Below are positions 1 to 12,637 of a stretch of 64,000 nt of DNA, in pieces. The stretch is taken from contig NC_063058.1 in assembly GCF_018812025.1 (NCBI RefSeq), forward strand, positions 21,099,797 to 21,163,796, in the 5' to 3' direction. The notes under the pieces were generated by a model. That model was not told where the DNA came from. It did not search any database and saw nothing but the letters and a program-made list of their open reading frames with translations. The translations under genes were made by a program, and so were the position numbers. The DNA is from Megalobrama amblycephala (Eukaryota > Chordata > Actinopteri > Cypriniformes > Xenocyprididae). How positions within the stretch are numbered: position 1 is the first letter of the stretch; every line of letters starts with the position of its first letter.

Positions 1-1207
1 CGCTAGTACTCACTGTGTTATTTACCTTAATTAAGCAAACAGACCACAGTAGAGAACCAAAAAATAGACATGAAGTGGGTGGAAGTAAACTCTTAATAAA
101 AGTATCAAAACAGCTTTAGATAACAGCCTCTGCTAAATGACTAATTACTACTGCTAATGATGTTAACATTTCTAAATGTTCATCTCATCTTCAAAAGGGA
201 GTAGTATTCAATGCATTTTGCATGTTACATCATATTCCCTTGAACAAAATCCTTCTTGTTTTCCACAGAGAGCATCTTTTAGTTGAGTCATGCTAGTCCG
301 TAGCATTCTTGACATCGGCGCTTAGTCATGCATATCACGTAATGTTGAACTGTGACTACCGGCATACCGCTTCATGACGGCCCTTCAAAAGAGAACTAAA
401 ATCACCACGCGTGACGCCGCATATGTGTGTGTTACTGTGTTTTCAAATGCACCTCTCAAGGGATCCACAGATGTTAGTGCTAAATTATGCTCTTCTGGTA
501 CTTGACAGCATTTTAAATTCCAACAAAGCAATGAACTTAAAAGCCAAGTCAGTTTTAAATGGATCCTACTGAGTTTGCATTTCCATTTAAGTAAACTTAA
601 ACATCACTAAAAGCAAAAGCTACAATTATATTCCATGTAAACTATGCAGACTTCATCCACAAATTATGTACAACAATTGCATTACAAAGTTGAATAAAAT
701 ATATAATCCTTTACCACATACTGTAACTGTATGTTGAAAACTATTTTAGTTTTTTTGTGCCTCTGCTCTACTAAATTTGCTGTGGCCTGAATACTGTATT
801 CATACTCAAATCCATTCTATAATCTTTCCATTTAGCAGTGCTAATATTGTGCGCTCAACATTTTTGAGCACGCTATTTAAAAAGCTGGAGCCTTGCAAAC
901 TTGAGATAATTATGTACACATTAGGTCTATAGTCAGCAGTTTAGGACATCAGTATCAGCCGAGAACCATGTGTGGCTTCACATTTTTCAACAGGCTATAT
1001 TAAAATGAGATTAAACTTCAAGTAAAAAAGCTGTATATCTGGCAGAGAGATGTCATTTATTTTAAGCTAGGCGCACAAAAAAATCTGTGACCATATTGAC
1101 TAATACAGTTTTTTTTTACAGTTTTTATTATCACTGTAATACTTTATTTTCTTCTAATTAAAAAAAAAACAAATACAGTTCACTAAACACACATTAAGAA
1201 ATTATAT

Positions 1208-1388
1208 GGGGTAAGTTGTCACAACAGAACTTGCCATTAAATACCTTATTATAATGGGTTTTCAGAAAAACAGAAACAGTAAAAAAGTTCTGAAATACAA
1301 AAAAATTAATTAAACCATTGTTGTGGTCAACCTACATTGTAAGTCATAATTTCTTTATATAAATTTGAAACATGTGACAACTTGCCCC
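1208..1388. mobile_element. candidate MITE, GGGGTAAGTTGTCACA ends
   Basis: The left end GGGGTAAGTTGTCACA and the right end TGTGACAACTTGCCCC are reverse complements at 15 of 16 positions, 180 bp apart. No target duplication was found. Confidence 0.5.
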
Positions 1389-1460
1389 AACTTGATATTT
1401 ATAAAGTATACCCTTGTCCTGAGAACAGTCAAAGACTATAGAATAACACAAGACGTGTCA

Positions 1461-1895
1461 CTCGTATTGTTTTGAATGGGAGAAAGTGTAACGCGCAATA
1501 TGGCGGAATAAGTCCCGCCTTCTAAATAAGAGCCAATCGCCGACTGGTAAAGTCATCGCGTCACTTCAGCGGCCGTTAGAATCACCGGTTTCTATAGAAA
1601 CAGTCAGACGCGCGCCTCCAAAGAGACGCGCATTTAGGTCTGCGCATGCGCATTAGCTTGATCCAGCCTGAAAAATAGTTTTTTTGTCATGATTCGAGCG
1701 TTTAGAAACTACATTTATGAGCCGGTTGTTGTTAGATTTCATTGGTGATTTCAAATATGAAATTTAATCGTAAGGTTGGCGAACAGTTTTGGAGAATTTG
1801 ATGTTTCCCCATTCAAAGAGATTGCATGATGCCCAGGATGTCCGAGAGGCGTTTCAAAGATGGCCGCCGAGTGAAATGACTTGTCTTAAAGGGAC
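1461..1895. repeat. CpG-rich dispersed repeat, copy 1
   Basis: About 430 bp are shared with 14231-14663, including ACGCGCAATATGG, CTGCGCATGCGCATTAGC, a run around TTTCATTGGTGATTTC and CAAAGATGGCCGCCGAGTG, ending TAAAGGGACT in both. An internal segment (1828-1841) differs. No protein frame is kept between the copies. Confidence 0.75.
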
Positions 1896-3100
1896 TTTGG
1901 AACAGTTCAACCTTTATTGTACAGTTAACCCTTACTTTAATATATATCAACATTACTGTACTACAACATTGCTTACTGTAATGTATGTTCACTTGTTTTC
2001 CCAACAACTAATCTATTTGCATCGAGACTATGTGAATAACTTAGCATTAGCGTAGCATTGCTAAAACTGGGCAGGATTTTCTATTTCCCAGCATGCTTTA
2101 CACTATGTGGGAAGAGCAAATGTTGAAATAAGTGTTGTTTTATGTTTTTGAACAAGATGAGAAAAGCTGGAGACATGTTTGTGTTTAATGTTCATCAAGA
2201 GACATTTACATTTAGCATGCTAACATGCGCTATTGGTTGCTAAAGTTTAGCTGGAAGCGATTCAGTTGTATTAATTGGAGTATGTCTAATTTTATTGCAT
2301 TTTACTCAATTCGGTTAGGTTACTGCTACACATATTAGATCTGAAATGTTTCCTCTGGCTCATTATAATCACGTTTACTTGCAAATTTTGTTTTTCATAA
2401 ACGACAAAGGTACCTGACTGACAACTCCTGACAAGGACGCTATGTACTAGCCTATATATGAACATCTCTGCCGCCTAATCCGACTGTGCGGCGAGATCGC
2501 CCCGTCCTATTAGATATCTCGCTCTCAGTTCATTCCTTCTCATTCCTAGAACCGTCCATCCTCGAGAGCTGCAGTTAAGATGATGAAAAGCAGAAAGGAA
2601 AATGAAAAGTCATTGTAATGAAAGATAAACAAAAGACTTCTGCAGAGACCAAAGATGCAGGCCAGGCCCGATTGGAAGAGAACAGAGAGGAAAAGCTGTG
2701 GTTAAACAAACTCTCTCTCCCCAGAGAAACAAAGAGGAACTTCAATTAACCCCTGTGAGGGTCCTTTACTGGTACTGCATCAAGTGCACCTCAGCCATTA
2801 ATTAAATACAACCATTGCTACAGCAACAATAAAATTGGTCTCAGTTCAGCAGCGAGGGGCAACTTCAACAGCACATCCAGAGAAACAGCAGATGAAGTCA
2901 TATAAAACATCACCTGGCGCTTCGCTAGAATAAATGTTTTATTCTAAGGATTAAAGAACAAAGGAACATTTCTGAACACATTGGGTCTTCAGGTCTACAC
3001 ATTCATTAAAAATAGCCTGGAAAATAGGGTAAACTGAAAAAATGATTCGCAAATCTCTCCAGAAACAAAACTAAAATGTGATGTGTATTGTTGTATATTG
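1896..3100. other. intron, no gene recognised; unique segment
   Basis: No element boundaries are visible. The stretch 2700-2960 is moderately GC-balanced and looks single-copy in this window, so it could be conserved noncoding sequence; this is a guess. Confidence 0.4.
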
Positions 3101-3326
3101 TACACTATTATGCCAAAAGCATGTAGACACTTATTAGGTAACAAGAGATTCAATTTCAGTGATACTGTCAATTTGCTTACACAAGAAAGAAATTGTCTCT
3201 CATATAATGCTGTAATGCTGTACATGGAAAATTCTGTTATATATCATGAAAGCAGATTATTATGAATATTAGTAATCAAATCTGATCATTAAAAATGGGT
3301 GTCCACATACTTTTGGCCATTGTGTA
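3101..3326. mobile_element. mariner-like MITE (TA ends)
   Basis: The 226-bp unit runs from TACACTATTATGCCAAAAGC to GGCCATTGTGTA. The complementary ends match over about 28 bases with few differences and end in TA. Confidence 0.8.
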
Positions 3327-3819
3327 TGACATCTATGCATTCAAATATTTTTCTATTGTTAATTGTTAGGTTCCATCTGTTCTTTTGCAGCTCATATGCC
3401 AGCTTCTATTTTTAAAATCGAAAATAAATACTGCATTAAATGTTCCCAGATCGCCTACATTCCTAAAGATTTTGTAGATCCATCCAAAATATTTTAGCAC
3501 TGTGATTTCAAACAGACTGATGCAGGTGCTGTTTCATTATCAAATAAGGCAGAAAGAAATCCATACATGTTGATACATAATGCATACAACAATGATGCAT
3601 ATAAATGGACGCATATTTCATTTAAGAATATCACACAGGCAGATATTTAGATGTGTTTACATGTTTTAAATTATTTGGTTCTTGTTTCTTTATTATTAAT
3701 AAATATTTACAGGTAAAGTAGCTTATAATGTATATATAATAATACAAATGCATACTTCTTGACTTTGTAGTACAGTGATAATTTATTAATATCACAAATC
3801 TGAAATTAATTAAAATAAT

Positions 3820-4106
3820 GGTAACTCTTTACAATAAGGTTCATTAGTTAACATGAACTAATAATGAACTGCACTTATACAGCATTTAATAATCTTTGTT
3901 AATGTTAATTTCAACATATACTAATACATTATTAAAATCTTGTTAACATTAGTTAATGCACTGTGAACTAACATAAACAATGAACAGCTGTATTTTCATT
4001 AACTAACGTTATCGAAGATTAGTAAATACAGTAACAAATGTATTGTTCATGGTTAGTTCATGTTAGTTATTACATTAACTAAAGAAACTTATTGTAAAGT
4101 GTTACC
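3820..4106. mobile_element. hAT-type MITE with exact 8-bp TSD
   Basis: The terminal repeats are GGTAACTCTTTACAATAAGG and TTATTGTAAAGTGTTACC, flanked on both sides by AAAATAAT (3812-3819 and 4107-4114). The interior is a run of TTAGTTAACATGAAC variants. The 8-bp duplication indicates hAT-type insertion. Confidence 0.85.
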
Positions 4107-4232
4107 AAAATAATTTATATTTTTATAATGTATATAATTTATATATACTGATTTATATACAAAATAATTTGCGTTGGTAATTGTAAAAAATATTTTCATG
4201 ATTTTTTATCACAACATTTTTTCTTTTGTCAA

Positions 4233-4420
4233 ACCAACTTAAATAATTTATGTGGTTCAGATAACATAATATTTTGAGTTTCTGTTGATTAAACCAATCA
4301 CCTTCATTTTATCAAATTAGTTCTTCATTGTTGAACTCAATTTTTTTAATTTCAATGAACTCAAAATTTTAAGGCAACCAGGTAACTTACTTTTTAAGTT
4401 AAACCAACAATTTTTTTTTA
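4233..4420. repeat. AT-rich dispersed repeat fragment with partial palindrome
   Basis: AACCAACTTAAA near the left side pairs with TTTAAGTTAAACC near 4396. It is probably a worn MITE, with no clear boundaries. Confidence 0.4.
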
Positions 4421-4691
4421 CAGTTTATCTGTTATAAAAAAAAAGAAAAAAAGAAATATTGATCAATCTCTACTTATATTCAGTACAACAGCCTGAATGG
4501 AAGAGTGAAATTGCTTCTAAAAACAAGTTAATGTTGAGTAAGTTACCCTGAGCTAGTAGTTTGTATACTTTTTTCTCCGCCAACGAAAACAATTTCAATT
4601 GCAATACAGTTAAACCAATCAAATTTGAGGACCAGTCCAGAACTAACTGTTGTATATACATAATATAAAATTCCTAATCAAAATGTAATTC

Positions 4692-5662
4692 TTAAAGGTG
4701 CCCTAGAACTTCTTTTTAAAAGATGTAATATAAGTCTAAGGTGTCCCCTGAATGTGTCTGTGAAGTTTCAACTCAAAATACCCCATAGATTTTTTTTAAT
4801 TAATTTTTTTAACTGCCTATTTTGGGGCATCATTAACTACGCCCTGATATATAGGTTGCGGCCCCTTTAAATCTCGCACTCCCCCGCCCCACGGAGCTCA
4901 CGCTTGCCTTGAACAGCATAAAGTTCACACAGCTAATATAACCCTCAAAATGGATCTTTACAAGATGTTCGTCATGCATGCTGCATGCATACATCGGATC
5001 ATGCGAGTATAGTATTTATTTGGATGCTTACATTTGATTCTGAATGAGTTTGATAGTACTCTTTGGCTAAAGCTAACATTACACACTGTTGGAGAGATTT
5101 ATAAAGAATGAAGTTGTGTTTATGAATTATACAGACTGCAAGTGTTCAAAAATGAAAATAACGACAGTCTTGTCTCCGTGAATACAGTAAGAAACGATGG
5201 TAACTTTAACTACATTTAACAGTACATTAGCAACATGCTAACGAAACATTTAGAAAGACAATTTACAAATATCACTAAAATATCATGTAATCATGGATCA
5301 TGTCAGTTATTATTGCTCCATCTGCCATTTTTCGCAATTGTCCTTGCTTGTTTACCTAGTCTGATGATTCAGCTGTGCACAGATCCAGACGTTAATACTG
5401 GCTGCCCTTGTCTAATGCTTGAACATGAGCTGGCATATGCAAATATTGGGGAGTACATATTAATGATCCCGACTGTTACGTAACAGTCTGTGTTATGTTG
5501 AGATTCGCCTGTTCCTCGGAGGTCGTTTAAACAAATGAGATTTATATAAGAAGGAGGAAACAATGGAGTTTGAGACTCACTGTATGTCATTTCCATGTAC
5601 TGAACTCTTGTTATTCAACTATGCCAAGGTAAATTCAATATTTAATTCTAGGGCACCTTTAA
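4692..5662 (+). mobile_element. TTAA-flanked element, family A, full copy 1
   Basis: The 971-bp non-autonomous element starts TTAA-AGGTGCCCTAGAA and ends TTCTAGGGCACCT-TTAA. Its interior is shared with copies at 7.5, 12.6, 25.4, 28.2, 32.4 and 49.1 kb and includes a GCATGC-rich palindromic stretch (about 4972-4992) and a palindrome around CATGATATCATG in sister copies. There is no conserved coding frame. The TTAA flank suggests piggyBac-type mobilisation, but the ends do not start with CCC, so the superfamily is not certain. Orientation is arbitrary: copies called plus begin with the GATGTAATATAAGTC end. Confidence 0.85.
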
Positions 5663-6726
5663 ATCTTATAAGATAAATTGAAATCATCTGGCAGTGCACA
5701 GCTGTAACACTGACTGACATCCAAGCAAAGATTGTGATCTTATATCTGACAATCAAACGTCCTTCCAGTTTGGCATCTTCTCAGATAAACATCTCGATCG
5801 ATCGAGGCTCATGCTGAGGTGAACACCCAAGTAAGGGCATCAAAGAGACATCAGCCCAAGCTACAAAAATAACACATAACAGATAACACAGTTACATGCA
5901 CAAACATACACATACATCCTCATTCCAACGTTAAGCCATGCACACACCATGTTGTGCTCTCCAGTTAATTAATTCCTCTAAGGAATCTAAGGACTCTAAG
6001 GACCGCCCGTGCCTCGGTAACACAGTGCATAGAGCTCTCGGATTTATCACCCAGCTTCAAAATACTTGTACTCCTAATGCATCTGGAGAAATAGGCCACT
6101 TGACTCACGTCAACTGCTACGAACTTAATTAGACAGTTCATAAAGCCTGGTAAGCTTCAGCTTTCGCACGCCGCCCGGCTCCATCGGAAAACATGACAAC
6201 GGACTATTTTTAACTTTTAAAGACAACAGCTGTGTAACTGAGGGTCTCATTAAACACCGCGTGCTCTATTAAAATAAAACTGTGTAGGCTTCAATGTTTC
6301 AAAAAAAATCATCATGATCTATCTGACAACTTAATTAAAGTTTCTGCAGGTGTTATGATCACTAGTCACATATTCATTTTTCTCCATATAAACATAAGCA
6401 GAACTTATGAAGAGGTCTGTTATGATATTTTCAAAACTCTTGGCAACTTTTACTTCTACTGTTCCATTAGCAGATCTGAAACAGTCTTCATCAAATTTGA
6501 ATGACCCAAACCTTTTTACTCTCTGCAAAGTGCCTGTTTTTATAGATACAGTGAACTCCAAACTCTTCTGCAGACCAAGTTTGAATTTTCTGGCATGAAA
6601 AACATGCACAACAAGATTTTAAAACAGAACAATGCATCTCTGTGAACTTCTTTAAACTAAGTCTGAAATATCACACTGTGACCATCCATAGTTGTTGTAT
6701 TCAGAAGCTATAGAAAGATTTTTATT
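5663..6726. other. intron, unique; candidate conserved noncoding block
   Basis: 5930-6200 contains homeodomain-type TTAATTAATT and AACTTAATTAGAC, is free of recognised repeats and is not reused elsewhere in the window. The small open frames here are not convincing. Confidence 0.35.
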
Positions 6727-6950
6727 CCCCCGGTTTCACAGACAAGGCTTAAGCTAGTCCTAGACTGAAATGCATGTTTGAGCTTTTTTAACTGAAAGCA
6801 ACTTGCTCTGACATATCTCAAAATATGTCAATGCCATTGTTTTGTCTCATTGTTTTTTTCTAGTGTAAGTTAATAAAAGATACTTAAATGCCCTAATTGA
6901 ACTAAGGTCTAATCCTGGCTTAGTCTAAGCACTGTCTGTGAAACCGGGCC
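6727..6950. mobile_element. short MITE with CCCGGTTTCACAGAC ends
   Basis: CCCGGTTTCACAGACAAGGC on the left pairs with GTCTGTGAAACCGGGCC on the right, with GCTTAAGC/GGCTTAGTC subterminal matches. No clear target duplication was found. Confidence 0.7.
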
Positions 6951-7174
6951 TTAATTCCATCAGGTATTTACTGTAAACTTTGCCAGAGAACGACAAAATT
7001 GCATCAAGTACAAATATTTGAATAAAAACAATACCAAGATTATAAAAAAGCAACAATACCAGTTTTTCTACAGTACTGGACAAGCGCAAAAAGAAACTGT
7101 ACAGCAGTCCTGCTTCTCAAACAGTATTATATATAATAATAATCATACAATGAAGACTAAATCAATAACTTAAT

Positions 7175-7176
<2 letters not shown>

Positions 7177-7244
<68 letters not shown>

Positions 7245-7285
7245 ATACATACATACATACATACATACACACACACACAACCACA
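7177..7285. repeat. compound microsatellite (AT)n (CATA)n (CA)n
   Basis: (AT)29 at 7177-7234, then CATA repeats and a short CA run to about 7280. Confidence 0.9.
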
Positions 7286-7289
7286 CACA

Positions 7290-7475
7290 AATCTTTTATT
7301 TCGAATCAGTTAAACGGGGCTTTGGAATTTCAATAGTTCATGTGATTTTGGCAGTTTGATACGAGATCTGATCTACTGATTCAAAACAAAATATTCGTAA
7401 AGCTTTGAAGCTTCATGAAGCAGTGTTTTGAAATCAGCATCACTAGATATTGTTGAATAAAGTCATTATTATTGT
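7290..7475. mobile_element. family B-type fragment
   Basis: It contains AGCTTTGAAGCTTCATGAAG and GTTTTGAAATCAGCATCAC, the upstream part of the segment seen at 46636, cut at its junction with family A. Confidence 0.55.
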
Positions 7476-7752
7476 TCATCTTGTAAAGATCCATTTGAGG
7501 GTTATATTAGCTGTGTGAACTTTGTTTATGCACTGTTTTATAGTCGCGAGCCCGGGGGGCAGGGAGCGCGAGATTTAAAGGGGTCGCAGCCTGAATTGGT
7601 GCATAGTTATTGATGCCTCAAAATAGGCAGTTTAAAAAATTAATTAAAAAAAAATCTATGGGGTATTTTGAGCTGAAACTTCACAGACACATTCAGGGGA
7701 CACCTTAGACTTATATTACATCTTGTGAAAGAACGTTCTAGGGCACCTTTAA
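7476..7752 (-). mobile_element. family A fragment
   Basis: About 277 bp from one end of family A, with an intact GGGCACCT-TTAA terminus at 7744-7752. The other end is broken where family B-type sequence (7290-7475) begins. Confidence 0.8.
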
Positions 7753-8879
7753 CGCATGCTTTTTACAGCAAATAAAATCATCATACACATTCACAGTGTG
7801 AAGCTACTCCATGATCCTTCAGTAAATCAGTCCATTATAGTATTTAGGACAAATAAAAATACATCTAAACATCCTAAACTGAGAGTGACAGCATTTGAAG
7901 ATATAACTTGTGAGGTGAAATAAGTTAAAATCTTTTACAACTTTGTGAAAAATGACTATAAATGACTACTGTGCTTGATTAGAGCTTAAGCCCTTATTGT
8001 GGCCTTTAAAAAGCTGACGTTTCAGCCTGTCTCTGGGAAATAGAGGCCGCCTTAGTGTTTGGCCTGATTTCTCAGTGGGTTTAATTACAGCCTTAGGTCT
8101 GTTAGGCCCAGTGTAATCTGTCCTAGCTCAGGGTAAATACTTCATCTAAAACTGCATCTACACACACACGCACACATCTTCAGCCTGAAGTGGTGAGTAA
8201 ATTGAAATAAATTGGGGATTTTTCATTTTGCTTGGCACTGAAAATCATCCAGTAGCCAATGCTGGCTCTTTGTCAGTAAAAATCAATACGTTAATGACGG
8301 CGGTCATCCATTCGCACGGATCGCTTAGTGAATGAGGGTTAGAAGCTTGCAAATGCATACGAGGTTCATTCAGTGTTGCTTGAATAGCGCTGGGATCATG
8401 TAGCCATTCACATACAAGTGAGAAAGCTCTTGCTCTATTCTATATTCGCCTATATATACGCCTGCACAATTGAAGACATGGGCATGTGGACATATGCGCA
8501 CATTCATAAACGCTCCTTTTTTTTTCTGACTGACCTTTTTTGTTTTAATGCAATCCTCATTTGAATGACCTCGATGATGATTCTTAAATCCTAAGATTGA
8601 TGTTTTAGTTTATTCTGGTTTAGATGATGCAGGAATAAACTTCACTAAATATTGTGTGTAGTGTAGTCACCTCAGTTCAATGTAAGTTTTAATAAATCAG
8701 TCACTATTCTATTTCAACAGTAGAAACAATTATATAATTATTTTATTAACTCAAACTAAAAACTCAAAAGTCAAAACTAAAATTAAAAGTAGTTGACAGC
8801 ATTAGTTGAGATATATAATTCCCTCAAGAAAAACTGACCTGTGCCAGAATTATATCCAAATTAATTTGTATTTAATCAG
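7753..8879. other. intron, unique; candidate conserved noncoding block
   Basis: 7975-8130 (GGGAAATAGAGGCCGCCTTAG; GTTTAATTACAGCCTTAGG) stands out as complex, non-repetitive sequence between elements. No gene was seen. Confidence 0.35.
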
Positions 8880-10510
8880 TTTAAAGGAGGGATCAAATTG
8901 AGATCTTGTGAATTGGAATCAAATTAATTTCAAATTGGAAGCAAATCAAGAACTTAGGAATGTGAATCAAATTGAATCTAATTTAAATCAGAATTAGAAT
9001 TGAATCGAGAGCTTGTAAATTGGAACCACATCTAATCATATTTAAATCAGAATTGAATTGAGATCTTGTGAAACAGAATTAATCAGATTTAAACTAAAAA
9101 CTTAAAACTAATATTTTAGTTGGGAGATTTTTTAAATCTCCTTATGAAAAACCTGAAATATCTCCATATACCTGAAATATCTCCAAATGAATATAAATTT
9201 AAACCATCCAAGATTGAGAACTTATGAATCTGAATCAATCTGAAACCAGAATCAGAACTGAATTGAAAGCTTGTGAATTGCAGTTGAATTAAAGTGAAAT
9301 CAGAATCAGAACTGAATTGAGAGCTCATGAATTGTAATCCAATCAAATCAAACTGAAAAGTGAATCAGAATTGAATTGAGAGCTTGTGAATTGCAATTGA
9401 ATCAAAGTGAAATCAGAATCAGAACTGAATTGAGAGCTCATGAATTGTAATCCAATCAAATCAAACTGAAAAGTGAATGAGAATTGAATTGAGAGCTTGT
9501 GAATTGCAATTGAATCAAAGTGAAATCAGAATCAGAACTGAATTGAGAGCTCATGAATTGTAATCCAATCAAATCAAACTGAAAAGTGAATCAGAATTGA
9601 ATTGAGAGCTTGTGAATTGCAATTGAATCAAAGTGAAATCAGAATCAGAACTGAATTGAGAGCTCATGAATTGTAATCCAATCAAATCAAACTGAAAAGT
9701 GAATCAGAATTGAATTGAGAGCTTGTGAATTGCAATTGAATCAAAGTGAAATCAGAATCAGAACTAAATTTAAAAGAGAGTTCATGAACTGTAATCAAAT
9801 CAATTCAAATGTAAAATTGAATGAAAATCTAACTGAGAAATAAATTGTAATCAGAATCAGAGCTAAATTGAGAGCTTGTGAATTGTAATCAAATCAAGTC
9901 AAATTGAAAAGTGAATGAAAAAATCTAATTGAGAAATAAATTGTAATCAGAATCAGAACTGAATTGAGAGCTTATGAATTGTAATCCAATCAAATCTAAC
10001 TGAAAAGTGAATCAGAACTGAATTGAGAGCTTGTAAATTGCAGCTGAATCAAAGTGAAATCAGAATCAAAACTGAATTAAGAGCTCATGAATTGTAATCT
10101 AATCAAAATCAAATTTAAAATTGAATCAAAATCTAATTGAGAAATAAATTGTAATCAGAATCAGAACTGAATTGAGAGCTTATGAATTGTAATCCAATCA
10201 AGTCAAATTGAAAAGTGAATCAAAACTGAACTGAGAGCTTGTGAATTGCAATTGAATCAAAGTGAAATCAGAATCAGAACTGAACTGAGAGCTTGTGAAT
10301 TGCAACTGAATCAAACTGAAAGTGAATTGAATGAATTACAATTTAATCAAAGTGAAATTAGAATAAGAACTTAATTGAAACCTTGTGAATAAGAATAAAA
10401 TTGCATCAAATTTGAATCAGAATCAGAATTGAATTGAGACCTTGTGAATCAGAATCAATTCAAACTGAAATGGGAATCAGAATTGAATTGAGCTTGTGAA
10501 CTGGAATCTG
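8880..10510. repeat. 113-bp dimeric minisatellite
   Basis: The core at about 9250-9770 has units starting with GAGAGCTCATGAATTG at 9319, 9432, 9545 and 9658, exactly 113 bp apart. Each unit is two diverged monomers of 54 and 59 bp, one with GAGAGCTTGTGAATTGC and one with GAGAGCTCATGAATTG. Units degrade on both sides (8880-9250; 9770-10510). There is no coding frame of note. Confidence 0.9.
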
Positions 10511-11454
10511 TACTATCAATACCGAGTCCAACTATTTAGCATGGCACCACACTGTAATAACTACACAGTGTGAATCCAAAAACATCTAATTTGAAACCCA
10601 TGCAACATCTAACTGTCCTTTGGGTAAATCATTTACAATCAAATGTCCAGAAACCTGAAAACAACAAGTCGAATGATACCTCTGAGGAACAGGGCGCCGT
10701 TCACCCATGTCAGAACAAGACGAACAGACACGTCGACCAATCAGCGTGATGAGGTGAAACGAGAGGCGCCACGAGACCAACAAAGTCATCGCCTCCATAA
10801 AAGACGAGTCATTTACAAGAACGAACATCAGTCACTGTCGTGTGGGCAGGCCGGGCTGCATTGTAATGTCAGAGTGATGTCTGACTTCTGGTGGAAAGCC
10901 ACATTGGCACTGACAGAGCTCACATTGAAACTGACAGTGTGTGTTAGGCCATCAGAACACCGGAGGTTGTCGAGCTGACAGTCTAGGTGCTTCTGCAGTT
11001 TCACCCACTTAGATCAGTCTTGACAAAACTCTTTTGTCATATATGTAGCATCCGCACAGCATTTTGATGTAATTTTAGAAATATAGAATCTATATTGAAG
11101 CAATATCAACAGTTCTGACAACATAATATTTCTGACAGGCCTTTTTTTTTTATTCATACAAATGGAACTGAATGTCACATGAATGGAACTGAAACAAATC
11201 ATTACATTCACTTATGATGTGTTAATCCAGAAGTTTTTAAGCTTTTTGATACCAATGACCCCCAAATATGATTCCTTTGTTAGAGACCCCCTTCCTAAAA
11301 TATAATAAGCATGATATTATGAAGTCAATATGTTGGTTGCAAAATTAAATGATTATTAATTAATCTATGGCTTCTATTTGTGACTGTACCAAAGCCAAAA
11401 TAAATGATTACATTTATAATATATTTACATTGTAAAATGAATTCAAATTTAAAT
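10511..11454. other. intron, unique; no supported gene
   Basis: There is a GC-richer patch at 10640-10980 with open frames on both strands (111 and 80 codons) that show no recognisable domain; 11220-11400 looks like a decayed repeat. Confidence 0.35.
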
Positions 11455-12056
11455 ATTTTTTTTAAAGGAATTAATAATTTATTAAGCAAGGATACATTAA
11501 ATTGATCAAAAGTGACAGTCTATTTTTTTTTTAAAACTATCTATTCATAGAAGAATCCTGAAAAAATGTATCATGGTTTCCACATAAATAATAAGCAACA
11601 TTAATAATAATCAACATTAATAATAATACGAAATGTCACCTAAGCAGCAAATCAGCATATTAGAATGATTTCTGAAGGATCATGTGACACAAATCAAATT
11701 TAAATTGGAATCAAATCAAGAACTTTGGAATCAGAATCAAATCGAATCTTAATTTAAATCTAAACCAAATCTAATTGAGAAATAAATTGTAATCAGAATA
11801 AGAACTGAATTGAGAGCTCGTGAATTGTAATCGAATCAAATCAAATTTAAAATCGAAGACTGGAGAAATGATGCTGAAAATTCAGCTGTCATCATAGAAA
11901 CGAATTGCATTTTAAAATATATTCAAAAACAGATACAGTAATATTTCACAATATTACTGTTTAACTGTATTTTCGATCAAATAAATAAGAATAAAATAAG
12001 AGACTTCTTGCAAAAAATTCTTACAGACCTCAAACGTTTGAACAGTAGTGTATATA
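11455..12056. repeat. dispersed cyprinid-type repeat, interrupted
   Basis: It contains CTGAAGGATCATGTGACAC, then the minisatellite fragment, then GAAGACTGGAGAAATGATGC and CAATATTACTGTTT, ending TTTGAACAGTAGTGTATATA. A second, uninterrupted but decayed copy lies in reverse orientation at 21125-21466. Confidence 0.65.
11688..11858. repeat. fragment of the 113-bp minisatellite inside another repeat
   Basis: About 170 bp match the 8.9-10.5 kb array (AATCAAGAACTTTGGAATC; TTGAGAAATAAATTGTAATC; TTGAGAGCTCGTGAATTG). The flanks TCATGTGACAC and GAAGACTGGAG are contiguous in the dispersed repeat that surrounds it. Confidence 0.75.
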
Positions 12057-12637
12057 TTTCTCCATTTGATTTAAAAATGTACACTGATCGACACTTGATA
12101 CCTGATTTTTAATACTTGCAAAATATTGAGCTAATCAACAATACATAAGCAGTTTGAAGTTGTAGGTAGACCATATAACACTTAACAACCTGGGAGATAA
12201 TGAAACATTTATATTTGAGGAAAATGAGTGTGATTTTGTAGAGCAACTAAAACTATATTTGATTTCATGCTCACTTTAACTTCAACAAATATTGGCAATT
12301 CGAAATGCAAAGAACAGAATCGCTAAAACATACGTTACAGAGGCTGAAATATCCAGGCTAGCCTATTCTGAAAGAATATGAATATATGTGGGACGCCTAG
12401 CCTTGAACACAAGTCTCCTTGGCAACTGCACACCTGTGGAGAGACTAAAGAGAGAGAAAGACAGGGATTGAATCACTGCCAAGACAGTGAACAGTGATCT
12501 GGAAAGGGAGGATGCTATGCAGACAGAAAAACAAGGACTGTCCTTTAGTTTATTGCATATAGATGTAGATGAATTCAGAGGCAGGAAAAATTAAAGTCTA
12601 GGCTACATTTGACAAGAAGGTCGCATAAATGAATGAC

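Noticed and set aside
5235..5483. 82-codon frame with related frames in other copies
   Set aside because: It is the interior of family A; frames differ in length and are broken between copies at 12.8 and 33.0 kb.
10643..10978. 111-codon plus-strand frame with an overlapping minus frame
   Set aside because: No recognisable motif, no splice or start context, and opposite-strand frames of similar length; probably chance in a GC-richer patch.
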